From: Pseudoalteromonas shioyasakiensis
GTDB taxonomy: Bacteria; Pseudomonadota; Gammaproteobacteria; Enterobacterales; Alteromonadaceae
DNA length: 64,000 nucleotides
Reading direction: 5' to 3'
Assembly (NCBI GenBank): GCA_013391845.1
Contig: CP058414.1
Coordinates: 2,094,501 to 2,158,500, forward strand
This document shows, one piece after another, positions 1 through 9,017 of the stretch. The notes beneath the pieces were generated by a model, which saw nothing but the letters and a program-made list of their open reading frames with translations, was not told the DNA's origin and ran no database searches. Positions within the stretch are counted from its first letter, which is position 1, and every line of letters begins with the position of its first letter. The position numbers and the translations under genes are program-made.

Positions 1-1400
1 AACAAGATGGTGAAGCGGTGCAAGTACGCCTAGAAAGCGATGCTAATTTGGTGAAAATTGTCACCATGCACGCCTCAAAAGGCTTAGAGTACCCGATTGT
101 ATTCATGCCTTTTGCCTGTGGTTATCGCGAAAGCAAAGAAGCCCTTTATCATAAAGACGGTAAGTTGATTTATGATCTTGCTAAAAGTGATGATGCAATG
201 CAAAAAGCAGAGCAAGAGCGCTTGGCCGAAGATTTACGATTGCTCTATGTGGCGCTGACTCGTGCCGTGCATTTTTGCTCAGTGGGGATGTATAACATTG
301 CGCAAGGTCGCAGTGCTCGTCCGGGCATTCAAAGTACTAGCATTGGCCACGTATTATTTGCAGGGTTAGATGTTAAATCGGGCGATGAATGGCGAGCATT
401 GTTACAAGAATTTTGTAATGGCTCAGCGCACATGCACTATGAGGTATTTACCCAAGCAGATGAGCTTGAAAAGCTAAGATTAGGCAGTTCTGACAGAGAA
501 CCAGTCTATAAAGTAAATACTGTAAAAGCAGAGATCCAGCGTGATTGGCGCTCAACCAGCTTTAGTAGCTTAACGCTGAAAAAGCATACTGACCACATTG
601 AACTTGGGCGCAGTGATGAAGACCACGCAAAAGATGAGTTTTTAGCCCAAAATGCAAATGCTATAACACCTTACAGCTTTCCTAAAGGCGCAAAGCCGGG
701 TAGTTGTTTACATGAAATATTTGAGCAATTGGACTTTACCGACCCTTATGCGTTAAAGCGTCCAGTCACTGAGCAAGACGACCATGCACTTGATAAAGTG
801 ATCAAAAAATTATTTGAAAAATACCATATTGATGATAGCTGGCAGGAAATGACAGAGCAGTGGATCCTAGCAGCATTGAACTGCCCATTAAACGATAAAG
901 GGCTTAGTTTATCAGTACTTGAACCTGATACGTGTTTGGTCGAAATGGAATTTAATTTACCGTTGTTATCGCTTTCAAGCGATAAGCTTAATCAAGTGTT
1001 GGTGCAACATTTTAAATTACCAGGACAGCTTGATTTTAGTGAGGTGCAAGGCTTACTAAAAGGCTTCATAGATTTAATATTTTGCTGGCAGGGTAAGTAT
1101 TATATTCTTGATTATAAATCGAACTTTTTAGGTAATAGTGCGGCTGACTACCAACATGAGCAACTAGAGCAAGCTATGACCAGTCATCAGTATCATTTGC
1201 AGTATTTAATTTATACCGTGGCACTACACCGTTTATTAAAGCAACGTATTCAAGATTACGATAGCGACACGCATTTAGGCGGTGTTTACTACACCTTCTT
1301 ACGTGGTATGAGCGAAGGGCAAGGGGTGTACTTTAATCAGCTAACGAAACAGCAAATATCTGAGCTTGATAGCTTATTCGCACAAGGAGCCATGCTATGA
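1..1400 (+). CDS. recB: RecB, exonuclease V beta subunit, C-terminal part (5' end outside window)
   Basis: RecB is the 3'-5' helicase and nuclease subunit of RecBCD, which processes double-strand breaks for recombination. The frame is open from the first bases of the window, so the gene starts upstream. Near the start VTMHASKGLEYP is the helicase motif that couples ATP use to DNA binding in UvrD-type enzymes, and LRLLYVALTRA follows. Near the end GFIDLIF and YILDYKSN (about 1063-1125) carry the Asp, Asp and Lys of the RecB nuclease active site. Its last codons overlap the recD start by 4 bases, so the two subunits are probably translationally coupled. Identity is secure; only about the last 466 residues are visible. 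Confidence 0.96.
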   Translation, partial: QDGEAVQVRLESDANLVKIVTMHASKGLEYPIVFMPFACGYRESKEALYHKDGKLIYDLAKSDDAMQKAEQERLAEDLRLLYVALTRAVHFCSVGMYNIAQGRSARPGIQSTSIGHVLFAGLDVKSGDEWRALLQEFCNGSAHMHYEVFTQADELEKLRLGSSDREPVYKVNTVKAEIQRDWRSTSFSSLTLKKHTDHIELGRSDEDHAKDEFLAQNANAITPYSFPKGAKPGSCLHEIFEQLDFTDPYALKRPVTEQDDHALDKVIKKLFEKYHIDDSWQEMTEQWILAALNCPLNDKGLSLSVLEPDTCLVEMEFNLPLLSLSSDKLNQVLVQHFKLPGQLDFSEVQGLLKGFIDLIFCWQGKYYILDYKSNFLGNSAADYQHEQLEQAMTSHQYHLQYLIYTVALHRLLKQRIQDYDSDTHLGGVYYTFLRGMSEGQGVYFNQLTKQQISELDSLFAQGAML

Positions 1401-3499
1401 GTCAAATGACATTCGGCTTTGATGATCATGAACCCCACGAGCCTATGAATAAGCAATCAAACAGTAATGAACAGGCTAGTAAAAATCAACAAGCAGAACA
1501 ACCAACGAAACATGTTGAAAACGATTCAGCGTTGCCTGCTATAGAAGTTAAAACTCAGCCTCTATTGAGTTATTTGCTTGAGGCAAAACGTATTCGCTTG
1601 GTTGATGTTAAGCTCGCAGAGCTTTTAACCGGTTCACAAACACTGATAGAGAAAAACGATACAGCGCACAGTGAGGTTTTTTACCTGATTTTATTGCTTG
1701 CGGCAGCGCAGCAAAGTCAGCACAGCTGTTTAGAGCTGGCTAATATAAACTGGCAAAACCCGTTTGAAATTAAACAGCAAAGCTTAGCTGATGCCAGTAT
1801 CGCAGCCCCTGAGATTTTAACGCCGTTTGATATGGAATTTGGTCTTACTGAGGCCGTTAATAGACTAACGAATGCTGAGTGCGTAGGGGACGACAAGCCA
1901 CTGCTATTGTTTGCTAATAAACTTTACTTTGCCCGTTTGGCAGAGTACGAAACCACACTGGCATCGCGTTTACATCATTTAGCAACGAAAGAGCTCACCC
2001 TTGATGAAGCTGCATTAAAGGCATTACTTGAGGTGTATTTTCCAAACAGTGAACATACAACCAACCCAAGCGATCCTATTAAAACATTAAACTGGCAAAA
2101 AGTAGCCTGTGCGATAGCAGCAACAAAAGGCTTTAGTGTGATCACTGGCGGCCCGGGTACCGGTAAAACCACCACGGTAACTAAGCTACTAGCCATATTA
2201 CAATCTTTGTATGCCAGTGCACCGCTAACAATAAAGCTGGTTGCACCGACAGGTAAAGCGGCAGCTCGTTTAACCGAGTCGATTTTAGGGGCGAAGCAAA
2301 AGCTCAGTATGATCCCTGAGAATATCGCGCCACTTATTCCAGACAGTGCGCAAACGATTCACCGCTTACTTGGCGTTATTCCGCATACTAATAAGTTTCG
2401 CCATAACAAGCGTAACCCGCTGCATTTAGATGTTCTGATTATTGATGAAGCATCGATGGTTGATTTGTCGCTTATGGCAAAACTAATCGAAGCACTACCT
2501 AGTCATGCAAGGCTTATTTTACTTGGCGATAAAGACCAATTAGCTTCGGTTGATACGGGCAGTATTCTTAGTGACCTATGCCAAGGGTTAGAGCTTGGCA
2601 AAATGCCTGATTACAGCAGTGAAAGAGCTGCGCAGCTTAATCGCGTTTGTTTTAATAATCAGAGCGCTATACCCGCGGCGAGCAGCCATTTTGTACTTAA
2701 CGATTGTATTGCGTTTTTACAGCAAAGTTATCGTTTTGATGGCAGCAGCGGTATTGGTCAATTAGCACAAGCTGTAAATACCAATAACAGTGGCTTACTG
2801 GGCTACGTTGAGCAAACGATTAATCAAGGCGGTTTTAAAGACCTTAAACTTAATTACAGTGTAATCAGTAAACCGATTGAGTATTTTGTGCAGCAAGCGG
2901 CTTTGCAATACCACGATTATTTGCATCTTATCCAGCAAGGGGCAAGTGTAGCCAGTGTGCATAAAGCATTTGCGCATTATCAGTTACTAGCTGCCGTCAG
3001 AGAGGGAGATTATGGAGTAAATAGCCTTAATCAGCGTATTGAAAAAGCACTTACTCAACAAGGCTTAATTGCGCCATATCAAAGGCACTATGTGGGTATG
3101 CCAATAATGATCAGCCAAAACGACTATCAGTTAAAACTGTTTAATGGCGACATAGGTATTTTAATGCATGATGAGCAAGGTCAGTTAAAAGCCATGTTTA
3201 TTGATGAACAAGAAAACATTCGTGCCTTTTCACCAGCACGTTTACCCGCTCACGATAAAGTATATGCAATGACTATTCATAAGTCGCAAGGCTCAGAGTT
3301 TGCTTACACCGCGATGATTTTACCGCCAATTAAGCAGGCTAATCAGGGGATTAACAGACAGTTGGTTTACACGGGGATCACCCGCGCGAAAACCACATTT
3401 GAGCTGGTGGCCGATAAAAATGTATTGCTAATGGCAATGAATAAATCTGTTACTCGTGCATCAGGTTTATACGATAGGTTAAAACATGAAGCTCGTTAA
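1397..3499 (+). CDS. recD: RecD, exonuclease V alpha subunit
   Basis: RecD is the 5'-3' superfamily 1 helicase of RecBCD. Walker A ITGGPGTGKTTT begins at residue 249, Walker B/DEAD-like LIIDEASMVD lies near residue 346, GDKDQLASV follows, and the C-terminal motif MTIHKSQGSEF with VYTGITRAK closes the helicase core. The length of 700 residues is slightly above the usual value because of a Gln/Asn-rich, low-complexity N-terminal stretch (about residues 10-45) that is probably disordered. The ATG overlaps the recB stop (ATGA) and sits behind GGAG. The 3' end overlaps the next gene by 14 bases, suggesting a recB-recD-acetyltransferase operon. Any recC would lie upstream of the window. Confidence 0.96.
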   Translation: MSQMTFGFDDHEPHEPMNKQSNSNEQASKNQQAEQPTKHVENDSALPAIEVKTQPLLSYLLEAKRIRLVDVKLAELLTGSQTLIEKNDTAHSEVFYLILLLAAAQQSQHSCLELANINWQNPFEIKQQSLADASIAAPEILTPFDMEFGLTEAVNRLTNAECVGDDKPLLLFANKLYFARLAEYETTLASRLHHLATKELTLDEAALKALLEVYFPNSEHTTNPSDPIKTLNWQKVACAIAATKGFSVITGGPGTGKTTTVTKLLAILQSLYASAPLTIKLVAPTGKAAARLTESILGAKQKLSMIPENIAPLIPDSAQTIHRLLGVIPHTNKFRHNKRNPLHLDVLIIDEASMVDLSLMAKLIEALPSHARLILLGDKDQLASVDTGSILSDLCQGLELGKMPDYSSERAAQLNRVCFNNQSAIPAASSHFVLNDCIAFLQQSYRFDGSSGIGQLAQAVNTNNSGLLGYVEQTINQGGFKDLKLNYSVISKPIEYFVQQAALQYHDYLHLIQQGASVASVHKAFAHYQLLAAVREGDYGVNSLNQRIEKALTQQGLIAPYQRHYVGMPIMISQNDYQLKLFNGDIGILMHDEQGQLKAMFIDEQENIRAFSPARLPAHDKVYAMTIHKSQGSEFAYTAMILPPIKQANQGINRQLVYTGITRAKTTFELVADKNVLLMAMNKSVTRASGLYDRLKHEAR

Positions 3500-3941
3500 A
3501 GTAACCGACGTCCAACTTAACCAGTTAATGGATTGGTTTAACACAGAGGCAGAACTGCGTATTTGGTCAGGGCCATTTTTTAACTATCCATTTGATACAC
3601 AAAGCTTTAAAAAAGATTTAAACCTAGATGCGCTGAATTCCTACGCGTTGGTTAATGGCGATGGCCAGATGCTTGGGTTTGGTCAATACTATTTACGTGA
3701 AGGGCGTTGTCATTTAGGGCGGTTAGTTATCGCGCCAAGCGAGCGTGGCAAAGGTCTTGCAAAAGTGCTGATAAATTTACTGGGAGAGCAGGGTAAACAG
3801 CAGTTGCATTGCGATAGCTTGTCTTTGTTTGTGTATACACACAATACCCTTGCTAAAACGGCCTATGAGAAACTGGGTTTTATACAAACCCAGTACCCAG
3901 CTGACATGCCACTCGACGGGTGTATTTATATGACCTGCTAA
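3486..3941 (+). CDS. GNAT-family N-acetyltransferase
   Basis: A 151-residue protein with the GNAT fold. The acetyl-CoA binding motif is visible as RLVIAPSERGKGLAKVLI, with the R/Q-x-x-G-x-G/A pattern as RGKGLA, followed by NTLAKTAYEKLGF, the usual last helix and strand. The substrate cannot be told from sequence; small amines, amino acids or protein N-termini are all possible. The ATG lies inside the last codons of recD (14-base overlap), so it is probably translated from the recBD mRNA. The overlap is likely just compact packing and does not imply a repair role. It converges on the next gene with a 4-base overlap of coding ends. Confidence 0.85.
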   Translation: MKLVKVTDVQLNQLMDWFNTEAELRIWSGPFFNYPFDTQSFKKDLNLDALNSYALVNGDGQMLGFGQYYLREGRCHLGRLVIAPSERGKGLAKVLINLLGEQGKQQLHCDSLSLFVYTHNTLAKTAYEKLGFIQTQYPADMPLDGCIYMTC

Positions 3942-4567
3942 GAGCGTTTAAAGCTGCTTTTACGAAACAGGTTAGGTTGCCAACCAAAATGGATGGCGCC
4001 TAATCTTAAAAATACCGTCACAGCAAATGCGCCAATAATGCACCAAATATAACTTACCTCAAGGGTGAATAAGGCAGCATAGGTTAACCCTCCCGATAAG
4101 CAAGCGGTTGAATAAAGCTCTTCACCCATAACTAGAGGCACTTCTCGGCAAATTACATCGCGCATCAAGCCACCAAAAATACCAGTGGTCATGCCCATAG
4201 TAATTGCAACAACCATATCAGCTCCTTCTATTAGTGCCTTTTCTATACCGATAATATTGAAAATTGCCATACCTACGGCATCCATTAACAACATGGTGGT
4301 GTTACTTAAATCGGGTAAATGACGAATCGATAAAATGGAGGCAAAAATGGCAATGTAAGTAGCATATAAATAATCTGGTTGGGCTATCCAAAAGACCGGC
4401 TTATTGAGCAAAATATCGCGTAATGTTCCACCTCCTATTGCTGTTACCGTGGCAACCACCACCACACCAAAACCACCGACACTTTTTTCATGACCTAGTA
4501 AGGTGCCAGAGATTGCAAAAAATGCTACACCGATAATGCTTAAAAAGTGAAAGTATTCTGATGTCAT
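3938..4567 (-). CDS. TRIC-family (UPF0126) inner-membrane protein
   Basis: A 209-residue membrane protein with two copies of a three-helix glycine-rich unit, as in the trimeric intracellular cation channel family (E. coli YadS and YicG). Each repeat carries its hallmark: TAIGGGTLRDILL in the first and GIFGGLMRDVICREVPLV in the second. Known bacterial members form trimeric channels, and some have been linked to small-molecule or glycine transport, but the substrate here is unknown. The ATG follows AGGAAG on the minus strand. It runs toward the acetyltransferase gene and overlaps its end by 4 bases. Length and motif spacing look intact. Confidence 0.88.
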   Translation of the reverse strand: MTSEYFHFLSIIGVAFFAISGTLLGHEKSVGGFGVVVVATVTAIGGGTLRDILLNKPVFWIAQPDYLYATYIAIFASILSIRHLPDLSNTTMLLMDAVGMAIFNIIGIEKALIEGADMVVAITMGMTTGIFGGLMRDVICREVPLVMGEELYSTACLSGGLTYAALFTLEVSYIWCIIGAFAVTVFLRLGAIHFGWQPNLFRKSSFKRS

Positions 4568-4645
4568 GAGGCTTCCTTACCTATTTGATAGTAAGTTAAC
4601 CTTAGCAAAATGAACTTTATTGATGCTGAACAGATAAGAAAATAG

Positions 4646-4668
4646 GGCGGGTAATGATGTTACCCGCC
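4646..4668 (-). terminator. Stem-loop terminator downstream of the M20 peptidase gene
   Basis: GGCGGGTAA and TTACCCGCC form a perfect 9-bp stem around a 5-base loop. On the minus strand it is followed by CCTATTTTCTT, a modest T-rich tract. It sits 17 bases past the stop codon of the M20 gene. Confidence 0.65.
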
Positions 4669-4684
4669 GGTATGAGAGTATTGA

Positions 4685-5975
4685 TTATTTAAGGTAATCA
4701 ATCACTAATTGCGTCATTGCATTTACTCCAAGCTGTAAAGCTTTCTCGTCTGCAAAAAAGTGTGGTGAATGATTACTTGGCGCTGTAACAGCATCTTGAC
4801 CTTTTGGTGTTACACCTAAGAAAAAGAACATTCCTGGTGTTTCTAAGGCGTAGTAACTAAAGTCTTCTGCACCTGTTATAAGTGGGGTTGTGATCAGGTT
4901 TTCTTTGCCAACCACACCAGCGAGTGTAGGGGCCATTTTCTTGGTAAGTTCAACATCGTTCACTGTTACTGGGTAACCATGGTCAATGTGAACATGCGCT
5001 TCTGCGCCACCAGATTCAGCCACCATCTCAGCGGTTTTAGCTAAACGTTTTTTAATGTCAGCGCGCATTTCTTGGTCAAAGGTACGAATTGTGCCAACCA
5101 TTTCAACTTGATCTGGGATGATGTTGTTACGTATACCACCATTAATGGCACCAAATGAAACCACTGAAGGCGCTTTGGTTACATCAACTTGGCGTGAAGC
5201 AATGGTTTGAGTTGCCATAATAATTTGTGATGAAGCTACAATTGGGTCAACACCATTCCAAGGACGAGAAACCGTGAGTTTGGCGGCCTTTTACTGTGAT
5301 TGTAAATTTATCGGCGCTGGCCATTAACGGCCCTTCACGAAAACCAATTTGTCCGGTATTAAGTGAGCTGGTTACGTGTAAACCAAATACGGCTTCTGGC
5401 TTTTCTTTAAATAAGCCTTCTTTAAGCATAAGCTCAGCACCGCCTTCTTCGCCCTCTGGAGCACCTTCTTCAGCAGGTTGGAAGACAAATAGAATATCAC
5501 CTGCTAGTTGGTCTTTAATTTTAACTAAAGACTCCGCTGCCGCCATTAAAATAGCCACATGGTTATCATGACCGCAGGCATGCATTACGCCAACTGTATT
5601 ACCTTTGTATTCAGCCGTTTGAGTTGACGCGAATGGTAAATCTACTTGCTCTTTAACAGGTAATGCATCCATATCAGCACGCAGCGCAATAAGCGGACCT
5701 TTTTTACCACCTTTCAGTTTGGCAACGACACCTGTATGAGCAACACCTGTTTGCACTTCAAGGCCTAAAGAGCGTAAATGCTTAGCTACGTATTTGGCAG
5801 TTTCAAACTCACGGTTACTAAGTTCTGGGTTTTGGTGTAAATGTCGGCGCCATTTAATGACTTTTTCGCTGACGCTTTTATTTGCAGATTTAAGTTCAGT
5901 ATTAATATCACTAGCAAATGCAGGGGTAGAAATAGCACTGAGAAGTAGGCTGGTCGAAAGTAGTTTGTTTAACAT
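4685..5975 (-). pseudogene. M20-family amidohydrolase/peptidase, single-base frameshift
   Basis: The gene would encode a secreted zinc amidohydrolase of family M20 (hippuricase, IAA-amino acid hydrolase or N-acyl amino acid deacylase type) of about 430 residues. The N-terminal part (5975 to about 5272) has a signal peptide (MLNKLLSTSLLL...AFA), the metal ligand region MHACGHDNHVAIL and FQPAEEG. Reading stops at 5247 just after GRQTHG. The +1 frame continues without loss as SRPWNGVDPIVASSQI and then to the stop at 4685, ending with the conserved TGAEDFSYY. The span is 3 x 430 + 1 bases, so one extra base near 5269-5271 (AAA on the plus strand) explains it. This is either a true recent mutation or a sequencing error. 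If the base is removed the enzyme looks complete. Confidence 0.88.
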
Positions 5976-5997
5976 CCCGTATCCTTTTATTATTTAG

Positions 5998-6260
5998 ATA
6001 TCCAAACAACCTCAAAATACGAGTTTCAGTTGGAAATAAAAGCGGTTTAGGCAAGGCATTGATTGCAAGTAATAGATGTTCTATTGTTAAAATCAATAAC
6101 GCAGTATAAATCGCTTTTAAACCAACCCTTTGGGCGCTTCGCAGGCACTTACTCTCATCGTTGTTACTTCTTAAAAGGGAATGCCATTCTTGCAAAGTAA
6201 CGCCTTGATATTAAGCACCTGTGAAACGCTGAATTCTGCATTTTGAGGTGGCTTGGATAT
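5998..6260. mobile_element. MITE-like element with 32-bp terminal inverted repeats
   Basis: The ends are inverted copies: 5998-6029 and 6229-6260 match at 25 of 32 positions when one is reverse-complemented, and 19 of the outer 21 positions agree (core ACCTCAAAAT or close variant). The 263-bp element contains no coding sequence. Its interior holds short AT-rich segments, including a run around 6070-6105 (GTTCTATTGTTAAAATCAA, then AACGCAG). It fills nearly the whole gap between the M20 gene and a Crp/Fnr regulator, ending 33 bases before the regulator's start. It looks like a non-autonomous, dispersed intergenic repeat; copy number cannot be judged from one window. Confidence 0.75.
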
Positions 6261-6292
6261 ATGCACACTACACCAATGTAAAGGATAAACAC

Positions 6293-6955
6293 TTGAATGA
6301 ACAAGACCTTTCGGTTATTAACCAAGATAAATGGTTTAAAAATCGAGCACAATTATTTAGGGACAAGCTAGTAAAAAATGCTAAATTAATCACCTTAAAT
6401 GCCGGTGATGCATTGTTTTTGCGTGGTGATGAAAATAATGGTCTGTATTGTGTTATTAATGGCGTGCTTAGAGTTTCTGGCGTTAATAACCAAGGCAAAG
6501 AAGCTGTACTCAGTTTTGTAACCAGTGCAATGTGGTTTGGTGAAGTTGCTTTGTTTGATGGTGGTCAACGCACCCACGATGTGTATGCACAAACTACGGT
6601 AAGGCTTTTACACGTATCAGAACGGGCATTAACTCAGTTATTACAAGATCATCCCGCTTATTGGCATGATTTTGGGCTGTTGCTTACTAACAAAGTGCGA
6701 AATCTGTTTGATTCATTAGAAGATCACGCATTACTAACGGCAAAGCAAAAGGTGATTAAGCGCCTATACATGCTTTATCAGTCATCACTGCAAAACTGTT
6801 TGCCGCTTACTCAGCAACAACTTGCCGATATGACCTATCTAACACGGCAAACTGTTAATCAAATTTTGCAATCCCTGCAAGCTGATTCAATTATTAATCT
6901 TAAATATCAAACGATTGAAATAATTGATATCGATAAATTGCAATCTCAATGCTAG
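6293..6955 (+). CDS. Crp/Fnr-family transcriptional regulator
   Basis: A 220-residue regulator: an N-terminal cyclic-nucleotide-binding-type beta barrel (GDALFLRGDENNGLYCVING, then GEVALFDGG), a long dimer helix, and a C-terminal winged helix (LTQQQLADMTYLTRQTVNQI). No FNR-type cysteine cluster is present, so it is not an iron-sulfur sensor; the ligand is unknown. A frame extends up to a GTG at 6248, but the TTG at 6293 has AAGGA seven bases upstream and the longer version would begin inside the repeat element, so I prefer TTG. The -10/-35 region must then lie in the repeat element. The gene stands alone. Confidence 0.85.
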   Translation: MNEQDLSVINQDKWFKNRAQLFRDKLVKNAKLITLNAGDALFLRGDENNGLYCVINGVLRVSGVNNQGKEAVLSFVTSAMWFGEVALFDGGQRTHDVYAQTTVRLLHVSERALTQLLQDHPAYWHDFGLLLTNKVRNLFDSLEDHALLTAKQKVIKRLYMLYQSSLQNCLPLTQQQLADMTYLTRQTVNQILQSLQADSIINLKYQTIEIIDIDKLQSQC

Positions 6956-7009
6956 TTTGGAACTAAAATTGCTACAAAGCTGTAATCAAGCTTAAACGGA
7001 AGACAACTT

Positions 7010-7414
7010 GTGGCAATTACGTTTCATAATCAATATAACCCTTATCACACTTCGGCTGCTACTAAGCTGTCGCAAACGGCCCGCCCTGAGGGTGTGAAGG
7101 CCATGCATACGCCTGCACCTTCAGCACAACAACTGTTGCAAAAGCACTCACAGCCCAGCTCTTTTCTAGCACAGGCGCAAGAAGCCTTGGTTTATCAGCG
7201 ACTCGGTGTTGATAAAGAGAAAATTGACGAAATAAAAGCGCAAATAGAAAAACTAGCGGAACAAATGCAGCAACAAGGTGCCGACACCAAAGCACTGCAA
7301 GAAAAAATGAATGAGCTGCAAGCGATGCTTGATGAAGAGTATCAAAAAGGACGCGAACGCATGGATATGCAGCCAGAGGCCGATAAAGGCAAGATAATTG
7401 ATGCGCTGCTTTGA
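7010..7414 (+). CDS. Hypothetical coiled-coil protein, 134 residues
   Basis: I do not recognise this family. The N-terminal 60 residues are rich in Ser, Thr, Gln and Pro and probably disordered. From about residue 60 there is a charged helical stretch with heptad spacing (DKEKIDEIKAQIEKLAEQM, then KALQEKMNELQAMLDEEYQ), a likely coiled coil. There is no signal peptide and no membrane segment. The start is GTG behind GGAAG. It follows the Crp/Fnr regulator by 54 bases in the same direction. The shape resembles small cytoplasmic helical proteins common in marine gammaproteobacteria; no function is assigned. Confidence 0.7.
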   Translation: MAITFHNQYNPYHTSAATKLSQTARPEGVKAMHTPAPSAQQLLQKHSQPSSFLAQAQEALVYQRLGVDKEKIDEIKAQIEKLAEQMQQQGADTKALQEKMNELQAMLDEEYQKGRERMDMQPEADKGKIIDALL

Positions 7415-7519
7415 TATGCGAGTTTAATAGAGCTAGTTAAAATGTCGGATAGTTGACATTCTTGCTAGTAAATTATCTGCTAATCTGAGTTTTGAACACA
7501 GTTTTGGCAGGAAAATATA

Positions 7520-8023
7520 ATGAAAACATTAAAACAACAACTGACAAATTACGCCCTTTATCACCGTTCTAAACGCAATATTTACACCCACTTTATTGGC
7601 ATTCCATTAATTGTGTTTGCAATTATTTGTTTATTGCAACGCGTCACGCTTATCTCTGAGCCTGTTGTCATCTCTTTAGCAACCGTGGTGATTGGGCTCA
7701 CTTGTCTCTATTACTTAATGCTTAGTTTATCGATGGGGTTAATTATGGCTGTATGCTTAAGTGTGTTAAGCATTGCTGCTGAGCCTGTGGTGTCGCTTTC
7801 AACACAATTATGGCTAGCCTTAAGTATTGGCAGTTTCGTTGTTGGTTGGGTTTTTCAGTTTATTGGTCATTATTTTGAAGGTAAAAAGCCAGCCTTTGTT
7901 GACGATTTAATTGGTTTGGTAATAGGGCCTTTATTTGTATTAGCCGAGTTCTTGATTATGCTTGGCTTTTATAAAGATATTGCTGATTATATCGAACAAT
8001 ATGCTGGGCCTAACAAAGCATAA
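7520..8023 (+). CDS. Mpo1-like (DUF962) membrane protein
   Basis: A 167-residue membrane protein of the DUF962/Mpo1 family. The diagnostic pieces are an N-terminal YALYHRSKRNIYTHFIGIP, four hydrophobic helices, and GWVFQFIGHYFEGKKPAF with a conserved His in each block. In yeast Mpo1 is an Fe(II)-dependent dioxygenase that alpha-oxidises 2-hydroxy fatty acids, and these histidines bind the metal. That activity is plausible here but not shown. It starts 15 bases behind AGGAAAA and lies 21 bases before the dehydrogenase gene, so the two may be co-transcribed and could both act on lipid-derived substrates. Confidence 0.85.
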   Translation: MKTLKQQLTNYALYHRSKRNIYTHFIGIPLIVFAIICLLQRVTLISEPVVISLATVVIGLTCLYYLMLSLSMGLIMAVCLSVLSIAAEPVVSLSTQLWLALSIGSFVVGWVFQFIGHYFEGKKPAFVDDLIGLVIGPLFVLAEFLIMLGFYKDIADYIEQYAGPNKA

Positions 8024-8044
8024 CAACAATAATAAGGAACACAT

Positions 8045-8833
8045 ATGCAATTAAATGGTAAAACAGTTTGGGTAACTGGGGCATCTTCTGGAATTGGTGA
8101 AGCACTTTGTGAGCAACTGGCGGCAAAAGGGGCAACGCTAATATTGTCTGCCCGCAATGAAGATAAACTCAATAAGCTGAATAAACGACTCGGTGGTAAT
8201 CATCACGTAGTCCCCCTTGATTTGGCAAAACCCGAAGCCTTACTTGAAGATATGCCTACGGTGATAGAGCGACTTGGCCAAGTTGATGTGCTTATCAATA
8301 ACGGTGGGGTGTCGCAGCGTAGCTTATTTTTAGAAAATGAATTTACGGTTTATCGCCAACTGATGGAAGTGAATTACTTTGGTTTAATTGCCTTAACTAA
8401 GGCGGTCGTACCGCAAATGGTGAAGCAAGGTATGGGGATGGTGGTCTCAATTAGCAGTGTCGCAGGTAAAGTTGGTTCGAAGTTTAGAACTGGTTATTCG
8501 GGCTCTAAGTATGCGGTAGTTGGCTTCATGGATTGCTTAAGAGCAGAATTAGCCGATAAAAACATTAATTGCCTGACCATTTGCCCAGGTTCAATTAAAA
8601 CAGCCATTGCACATAACTCATTAGATGGCCAAGGTAAGCCACAAAATAAGCCAGAGCATTCAATTGAGAACGGCATGGATGTCGCTAAAGCCGCTGCAAA
8701 AATGATTAAAGCCATTGAAGCTGAAAAAGATGAGGTTGTAATTGGTGAAGGCATAAGTGGTTTAGCACCGACCATTAAGCGCTTCTTTCCGAGCTTCTTT
8801 AATCGGCTAACGGCAAAAATGAATTACCGATAA
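8045..8833 (+). CDS. Short-chain dehydrogenase/reductase (SDR)
   Basis: A 262-residue classical SDR. The nucleotide-binding TGASSGIGE is at residues 11-19; the structural motif is NNGG in place of the usual NNAG; the catalytic Ser is in SISSVAGKVG and the Tyr/Lys pair in YSGSKYAVVGF. The C-terminal region ending in FFPSFFNRL suggests a membrane-associated DHRS7-like enzyme. The substrate is not predictable. AAGGA lies just before the ATG. It probably forms an operon with the Mpo1-like gene 21 bases upstream and ends at a terminator. Confidence 0.87.
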   Translation: MQLNGKTVWVTGASSGIGEALCEQLAAKGATLILSARNEDKLNKLNKRLGGNHHVVPLDLAKPEALLEDMPTVIERLGQVDVLINNGGVSQRSLFLENEFTVYRQLMEVNYFGLIALTKAVVPQMVKQGMGMVVSISSVAGKVGSKFRTGYSGSKYAVVGFMDCLRAELADKNINCLTICPGSIKTAIAHNSLDGQGKPQNKPEHSIENGMDVAKAAAKMIKAIEAEKDEVVIGEGISGLAPTIKRFFPSFFNRLTAKMNYR

Positions 8834-8872
8834 TTCGCTATTATTTATTAGTAAATGATTCTCAGTAAACAA

Positions 8873-8898
8873 TGTGCAACATGGCTTGCACATTTTTT
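8873..8898 (+). terminator. Intrinsic terminator after the SDR gene
   Basis: TGTGCAA and TTGCACA pair as a 7-bp stem with a 6-base loop, followed directly by six T residues. It lies 40 bases past the SDR stop. Confidence 0.8.
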
Positions 8899-9017
8899 GT
8901 ACCAAACGGTCGAATTATTATCACTATAATCTATAAAAGGCACTAGTTTGCTATGGTTAAACGGGGATAGATTAGCTTACAATGGGGTAAAAGTAGTCCA
9001 AACAAGAGAGAATAACA

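Noticed and set aside
1397..1530. Gln/Asn-rich start of RecD as a prion-like domain
   Set aside because: Too short and not repeated; simple variable N-terminal extension is enough.
5296..5571. Open frame on the plus strand inside the M20 gene
   Set aside because: Shadow of the real coding frame; the minus strand has clear M20 motifs.
6164..6352. Small antisense frames in and next to the repeat element
   Set aside because: No Shine-Dalgarno, no protein-like composition, and they overlap the inverted repeats and the regulator gene.
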